Source: Hymenopellis radicata
Taxonomy: Eukaryota; Basidiomycota; Agaricomycetes; Agaricales; Physalacriaceae
NCBI GenBank assembly: GCA_015501595.1
Contig: JADNRX010000118.1
Location: forward strand, 1-64,000
Reading direction: 5' to 3'
DNA: 64,000 nucleotides
Within the stretch, counting starts at the first letter, position 1; every line of letters begins with the position of its first letter. Shown here piece after piece: positions 58,464 to 64,000 of this stretch. A model generated the notes under the pieces. That model worked only from the letters and a program-made list of their open reading frames with translations, was not told the DNA's origin and did not search any database. The position numbers and the translations under genes are program-made.

Positions 58464-59911
58464 ATGTCGATTCCACTACCCGCAGCTACTACCGTCTTGA
58501 TTGTTGGCGCTGGTCCCATTGGACTGGCTACTGCCATCTCTCTCTACAAACAGGGTATTGAGGACCTTGTCATTGTCGATGCCCAGCACAGAGAATCTTA
58601 TGGCTACTCGTCTCGGGCTTCGATGATACATGCTTCTACGCTCGAAGTAAGCGTGAGCCTTGGCTCGTTTAGAGTTTTGCTGACTTTATTCTGTAGGAGT
58701 TGGACAGGATTGGTTGTGCCGATCCTTTGGTATCCGTTGGCGTTCAAGGCAAAGGCATGATTCATTATGAACATGGTGCCTCGTTCACGGCCGTCGACTT
58801 TACCTCTCTGAAACCGTACACGCGCTTCCCATACGCATTACTGCTTCCCCAGTCCATGTCTGAAGAGATATTCACGAAACATCTCGAAGAACTCGGTGTT
58901 CACGTTCACCGTCCTTATCGTGCAGTTGGGATGAAGCCCCATATCAAGGGCGGCCTAGAAGTGTCGTTTGAATCCGGGGACGTCATAGTCGCAGAGTACG
59001 TTGTTGGTGCTGATGGATCCCACTCTGTCGTAAGCGTTCCCCGCGTTCAATGGAGATACTATGATCTGATTTTACCTAAATTTAAACAGATACGTGAAGT
59101 ATCGGGCATCTCCTTCCCTGATCCCGAAGGGACTGGCCCACCTTCCACTACGCTCGTGGAACAATTAGTCCATGCCGATGTCGTCTTCAAAGGCTCTGAC
59201 CCTCTCACGTCCCCGGAATACCTCGAAACGAATGTCTCTTCCTCCGGGATCCTTATGACCATTCCTCTGCCCCCATCCTACAAGGGCCCAGTCCCTTTGG
59301 GTCCAGACGAATTCGTTAGACGGCTGGCATTCAATGTCCCTGCTTCTGAAGGTATACCACCCCCCGCGCCGCCTGCGTCATACATTCAGGACGGCATTAA
59401 TCGCAAAGGACCACCACGCATGTCATCCAACCCATCAGTCAACCCACGCCCAGTTCAAGTCGAGAGAGTGGTCTGGTCAAGCCGATACAAGATGCGTTAC
59501 GCTGTAGCTGATCGTTTCCTCGCTCGCGTAACCGACGACCTGGGAAACGGCGGCCTGGTCATCCTCGTTGGAGACGCGGCTCATACGCATTCACCGCTTG
59601 GTGGCCAAGGGATGAATCTTGGCCTTCGAGACGCGTTGTTCTTAGGGCCTAGCCTGGCGGAGTTTATCAACGCACCCGGCGAGCCTCTGAGCAAGAACAG
59701 GACCAGGCTGCAGCAATGGGCCGATACTCGGCGTGCGAGGGCGTTCGATACGATTCGGATGACCAAAAGCTTGTCGGCGTCCACCAACAATGTCATGGCA
59801 TCCAACAGAGTGACCCGGTTCTTCAAATACTGGACTTGGCGTTTGATCTCCAGTCTGCCATTTGTGCGCGTCATGATCGCTTGGAGGTTCAGTGGGTTGG
59901 GAAACCGGTGA
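58464..59911 (+). CDS. Class A flavin-dependent monooxygenase, copy 2
   Basis: Exons 58464-58646, 58697-59029, 59090-59911 give 445 aa; the second intron is 60 bp and open, so its retention would add 20 residues in frame. The three flavin motifs are VLIVGAGPIGLATAIS, YVVGADGSHSV and GDAAHTHSPLGGQGMNLGLRD. Length, intron positions and nearly all blocks match copy 1, for instance LLLPQSMSEEIFTKHLEELG, so this is a tandem duplicate. Differences lie mainly in surface loops (for example PSASGG against PHIKGG) and the N-terminus. Possible neofunctionalisation for a related phenolic substrate. Confidence 0.91.
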
Positions 59912-60340
59912 AGCACAAGGCAGGCGAAAGAGAGAAGAGTGTTCTGTTGGTTGAACGCCACCGCGTCATATTCATATCTGTCCCATGTATTTACGTTTTC
60001 TTTACTTTCCGAAATTCATAATGGCTGTCTCCACTTGACCATACAGTCCTCCATTACCTTGGCGACGCCATCGCCGTCATGAGCAACGCCTGCGGATTAT
60101 ATGGCAGTCTTTATTCTCCGTCTCTCCACGCCTGCATGTATTGGAACCTGCTGCGGGTCGTCTTAGCCTGTTGTTGGGTGAACATTAGCAACCTTGTGAT
60201 TGCGTACTCTGCCCTATGCGGCCCGGCCACTTTCCCCGACTGGTCGCGAACTCTGCAAAATAGACTATTCCGCTGTTTTACCGACTGCATTGTTTAAAAC
60301 GACCTAGATGCGTAGGCTTTGCGTTCAGAGCACTCTTTTC
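59912..60340. other. Intergenic region
   Basis: No gene supported; holds the promoter of the first pectin methylesterase. The short ORF at 60079-60297 shows no domain. Confidence 0.4.
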
Positions 60341-61658
60341 ATGTCTTTCATCAAACTCTTCGTTAGTTTATGGCTTCTTCGTAGCGTGCTGGCAGCGTCG
60401 CGTATGGATCCGCCGGACGGCGCGCTGGTTGTGCCCGACGATTATGATACCATCCAAGATGCCGTGGACGCGCTACCGGACGATGGTAGCGACCAAATCA
60501 TCTTTATAAACCCTGGCACATATAATGAGCAGGTTTATATCGATCGCGACGGTCCTCTCATCGTAAGTTTTCTTTTTTGTCTGCACGAACAGGCAGGTTG
60601 TTGACTCTGAATACTTAGATATATGGCTACACAGAGGATACATCCTCGTACTCGTCCAACCAAGTAACCATTTCCGCTGGCGTTACTGCGAGTGAAGCCG
60701 GTTCCAACGATGCAAGTGGGACACTTCGAATTCACAAGGATGATTTCAGGTAGAGTATCATTTCACCGAAATCTTATTTTCAAGGTCTAACGGATAGTCG
60801 TTGCGTAGCATGTATAACGTTAACGTCAAAAACACGTACGGCAAGGGTACACAAGCCATCGCGATAAGCCAGTATGGCAGTCGAGTCGGTCTCTATGGCT
60901 GCAGCTTTACTGGGTACCAAGATACCCTGTATGCCAACGCGGGAAGTCAAGTATATTTACAAGTTACATCGAGGTTCGTCGAAAGCAGCTTTCTTGAATG
61001 GTCTGTTGAGTCTTTTCCAGGGTGCAACAGACTTCATATTCGGACGAACTGGACTGGCATACTTCGGTGGTAACACTATTGCGGTTAAAGGTCCTGGTTG
61101 GGTAACTGCAAGCGGTAGAGAATCTGACGACGATGGGAGCTGTAAGTCATTTCCTTGGCAGCCAATGCGACATGCTGATACTCACCTTGTACTTGTCAGA
61201 CGTTTTCGACGGCAACTCGATCGTTCTGGCTAGCGATGCTTCATCTGACACAAGTGGAAACGTGTACCTTGGGCGTCCATGGGGAGGTATGAGTCGCATA
61301 TTACTTTCATTTACACAGAACTGATGCCTAATACGCGCTATCCAGCTTATGCCAAGTATGTTGCGACTCCCTCTCTTCAAATGGGAAGAACTGACCTGAT
61401 ACTGCAATTAGGGTTATATTCAAGAACACTCAAGTTACAGCGCCTTTGAATTCTGCCCTCTGGTCTGTATGGAATGACGACGACGAACGCACGGATCACG
61501 TCTTGTTCGCCGACTATAACACGCAAGGTAGCGGCGCTGACGGCGCTGATCGTCCAGACTTTGCGACGGTTCTGTCTGCAAGTGAGGCGGACGAATATTC
61601 GATCGCGAGTGCAGTCGGAAGTGACTATGCGGAGTGGGTCGATGCCGATTATCTGTAG
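60341..61658 (+). CDS. Pectin methylesterase (CE8), copy 1, one frame break
   Basis: Secreted enzyme that removes methyl groups from pectin. Seven exons: 60341-60562, 60619-60749, 60809-60973, 61021-61141, 61200-61286, 61346-61355, 61412-61658. Signal peptide MSFIKLFVSLWLLRSVLAAS; the start at 60341 is preferred over 60308 because copy 2 starts at the equivalent place. CE8 motifs: GTYNEQVYI, GTQAIAIS, GYQDTLYAN (acid/base Asp), GATDFIFG (nucleophile Asp), LGRPWG (substrate Arg). Exon 3 is 165 bases against 166 in copy 2: a G is missing in CAAGTTAC near 60963 where copy 2 has an intact GGC. Restoring it gives 327 aa. Exon 6 is only 10 bases. Confidence 0.86.
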
Positions 61659-62314
61659 GGATAGGAAACGCCTGTCAGTGCATAGTCTGGGAATGAACAA
61701 TCCACTGCTGTAATTTTGAATACTTACTGCGATCGTCGATACTCCGGGCCGGTACGGACCGCTGCCAGACCTTGAAACGACTTGTTTCTTACCTTCATCG
61801 ACCACTCTTTGCCGAGCATTCTCAGCAGTTGGGAAACTTGGTATACAGGAAAGAGTCGAGATTTCGCATAGGACCCTTCCAGCTACCAATCATGAACAGT
61901 CTGGTTTCAACCAGCCGCAGTTGTCAGGCTACAACTTGAAGCCGCTACATAGGCTTCGATAACGATACTCGTCGTGTTGCCAGGCAGGACATCGTAAACG
62001 AGTATGTCTATTCTCCGCCGCTTCACCGCAATTAATGCTTTGAGGTACGCTTACATTCAATTCCACTGGTCCCACTTGTGTGGACCTGCGCAGGTTTGCA
62101 GCGTTTTCCATGCCATTACGGTCTTGTGATCTTGTGATCTGTCTGGGTCTGTGCTCTGACCTTCGCGTTCCTCCTCGGCCCGGTGACAACGCTTGTCATA
62201 CTTCAGCATGCCAATGTGCGGCAGAAGGCGCCATTCCGCCATTTCGCCGTCGCGATATAAAAGGCCTTGTGCGGCAGGTTGATTGCCACCCACCCGGTTA
62301 CACCTGGATGCGTT
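61659..62314. other. Intergenic region between pectin methylesterase copies
   Basis: No gene supported. It carries the promoter of copy 2. Confidence 0.4.
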
Positions 62315-63625
62315 ATGGCTCTACTTCAACTTTTCATCAGTCTCTGCCTTCTTCAAGTGGTCTTTGCCGCATCGAGGACCTCTCCACCTTCTGGTTCTAA
62401 GGTTGTGCGTGCAGGAACGACCACCTCTGGGGAGTATAGCACTCTTACAGCTGCTATCAACGCTCTTCCGAATGATTCCACCTCGCAGTCTATCTTCATA
62501 TATCCGGGCACGTACAGCGAGCAGGTGTACATTACCCGTACAGGTCCGCTTACGGTCTGTACCACTCCTCGTTGTGGCTCATAAGAATTACTAATACTCG
62601 AACAGATCTACGGCTACACCTCGAACACGGATACGTATACTGGCAATCAAGTAACTATCTCTGCCAACGTTACTGCGAGCTCAGCGGGATCGAACGATGC
62701 CAGTGGAACACTTCGCATTCACAAGAATGACTTCAAGTGAATGCCATAACGCAAAGATTCTTCTCGGCGAAACTGTGTTCTGATGCGTCGACAGAATGTA
62801 CAACGTGAATGTTGCCAACACGTACGGCAAGGGAACCCAGGCCATTGCGATTAGCCAATACGGCAGTCGAGTTGGCCTCTACGCGTGCAGTTTCACTGGC
62901 TATCAGGACACTTTGTTAGCCAACGCCGGCACTCAGGTCTATCTCAAAGGCTACATCGAAGTAAGCTGATCATTGTTCGCTGTTTTTTCGCTTATATCCT
63001 CTCCAGGGCGCAACAGACTTCATTTTCGGGAGAACTGGGCTCGCGTATTTTGGTGGCAATACCATTGCTGTCAAGGGCCCAGGTTGGGTAACTGCCAGTG
63101 GAAGGGAATCGGACGATTCTGGAAGTTGTGAGCGTCTCCGTTGGACCAGTCGGATACAGCTGACATGATAACGAAAGATGTCCTCGAGGGCAACACAATT
63201 GTTCTCGCTAGCAGTGCCTCGTCCGATACAAGTGGAAGTGTATACCTGGGACGCCCCTGGGGAGGTAAGCGTAGCCTTTTAAAGTTCGCACCGTGACTAA
63301 TGCCTTTCCATCTCAGCCTATGCAAAGTACGTTTTCGTTGTTTTCATTCCAGCGAGGAATGAACGTTCTGTACCATAGGGTCATCTACAAAAATACGGTG
63401 ATTACAGCGCCTTTGAACAAAGCGCTGTGGTCAGTTTGGAACACCGGAGACGAACGCACGGATCACATCTTGTTCGCTGAATATAACACGACAGGCAGCG
63501 GGGCCTCTGGAGCTTCTCGCCCCTCTTTTGCTACAGTCCTGTCCGCTAGCCAAGCAGCGTCATATTCTATCTCGAGTGCTGTTGGCAGTGATTACGCGAG
63601 CTGGGTTGATTCCGCTTACCTTTAA
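62315..63625 (+). CDS. Pectin methylesterase (CE8), copy 2, intact
   Basis: Seven exons: 62315-62554, 62606-62736, 62795-62960, 63007-63127, 63178-63264, 63317-63326, 63379-63625, giving 333 aa without a break. Signal peptide MALLQLFISLCLLQVVFAAS. Motifs GTYSEQVYI, GTQAIAIS, GYQDTLLAN, GATDFIFG and LGRPWG are complete. Exons 2, 4, 5, 6 and 7 have exactly the lengths of copy 1, including the 10-base exon 6 (encoding part of AYAK), so the pair arose by tandem duplication. The product would act outside the cell in plant wall breakdown together with polygalacturonases or lyases encoded elsewhere. Confidence 0.94.
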
Positions 63626-63821
63626 TTTGGTACGGTATCGAAAGTACACGCGTTGGCGTTGTAAATTAGTTTCGAATTGCCAGAATTTACGTCGCATGGT
63701 CTTCTAAGCATGAAGCTTGAACGTTGAACGCGACCGCGTGTGCGCTTGTTGATGTCATACCTCGTGTATCGGCCCCTATAATCACCATCAATAGACGTGT
63801 CTACTTTCCCCTTCTCTCGTC

Positions 63822-64000
63822 ATGCCAGATCCTCAACTGAGGAAAAGGAAAAAGAAATCCGCCACAAAAGCGCCAGATACCCGCACAGATGTTGTTAGAA
63901 TCTCCTCGTTCACCCATGCTTTGCTCATGCTAGTCTCCAGGCAAACACTACAAACGATCTGGAGGTAGACTTGTCCTCTATCCAGCAATATGTCAAAATT
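63822..64000 (+). CDS. Possible 5' end of a further gene (incomplete)
   Basis: An ATG at 63822 opens MPDPQLRKRKKKSATKAPDT, a basic start. The frame stops at about 63968 unless spliced, and candidate splice sites occur after 63880. The window ends before this can be settled. Confidence 0.3.

Overview
The window looks like nuclear DNA of a filamentous basidiomycete, most likely an Agaricomycete. Genes carry many 42-60 bp GT-AG introns, and the gene content is fungal: CAP59-type mannosyltransferase, long-form tRNase Z, a KRE9/KNH-type wall protein, pectin methylesterases, EMC1 and a homocitrate synthase relic. No finer placement is claimed.

Positions 1-25500 are almost entirely mobile DNA. Two 1617-bp inverted repeat arms (1-1872, which carries one MITE, and 3232-4848) surround a 1.36-kb spacer with fragments of a cytochrome P450 and a coiled-coil gene. 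Next come nested non-autonomous hAT-like elements. They have 8-bp target duplications, related termini (TAGA...CACGAGT) and interiors packed with ACTCG/CGAGT words. TA-flanked MITEs starting CTGTA are interspersed. At 12059-18491 lies a nearly complete tyrosine-recombinase retrotransposon of DIRS/Ngaro/PAT type (gag, RT-RNase H, recombinase, split direct repeats). Two 416-bp hAT MITEs of one family sit inside it, one of them splitting pol. More MITEs, a minisatellite and a 1.38-kb hAT-like element follow up to about 25.5 kb.

Positions 25600-27700 hold two decayed metabolic genes: a medium-chain dehydrogenase fragment and homocitrate synthase. From 28 kb the sequence is ordinary gene-dense euchromatin. 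It contains a divergent SGNH hydrolase / GT69 mannosyltransferase pair, a polyprenyl diphosphate synthase subunit-2 homologue convergent with mitochondrial IF-3, a KNH-like secreted protein, and a same-strand pair of tRNA-maturation genes (Sen15 and tRNase Z). A small duplicated gene family and a 548-residue coiled-coil protein follow, then a two-zinc-finger RanBP2-type protein, EMC1 and ribosomal protein eL31. The right end has two tandem duplications: a pair of class A flavin monooxygenases and a pair of pectin methylesterases.

Several otherwise well-conserved genes (PDSS2/Dlp1-like, IF-3, PME1) each lack one or two single bases. Restoring those bases gives an exact open frame, so residual assembly indels are a strong possibility. 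No autonomous hAT or Tc1/mariner transposase was found, so the many MITEs must be mobilised from elsewhere or be inactive.
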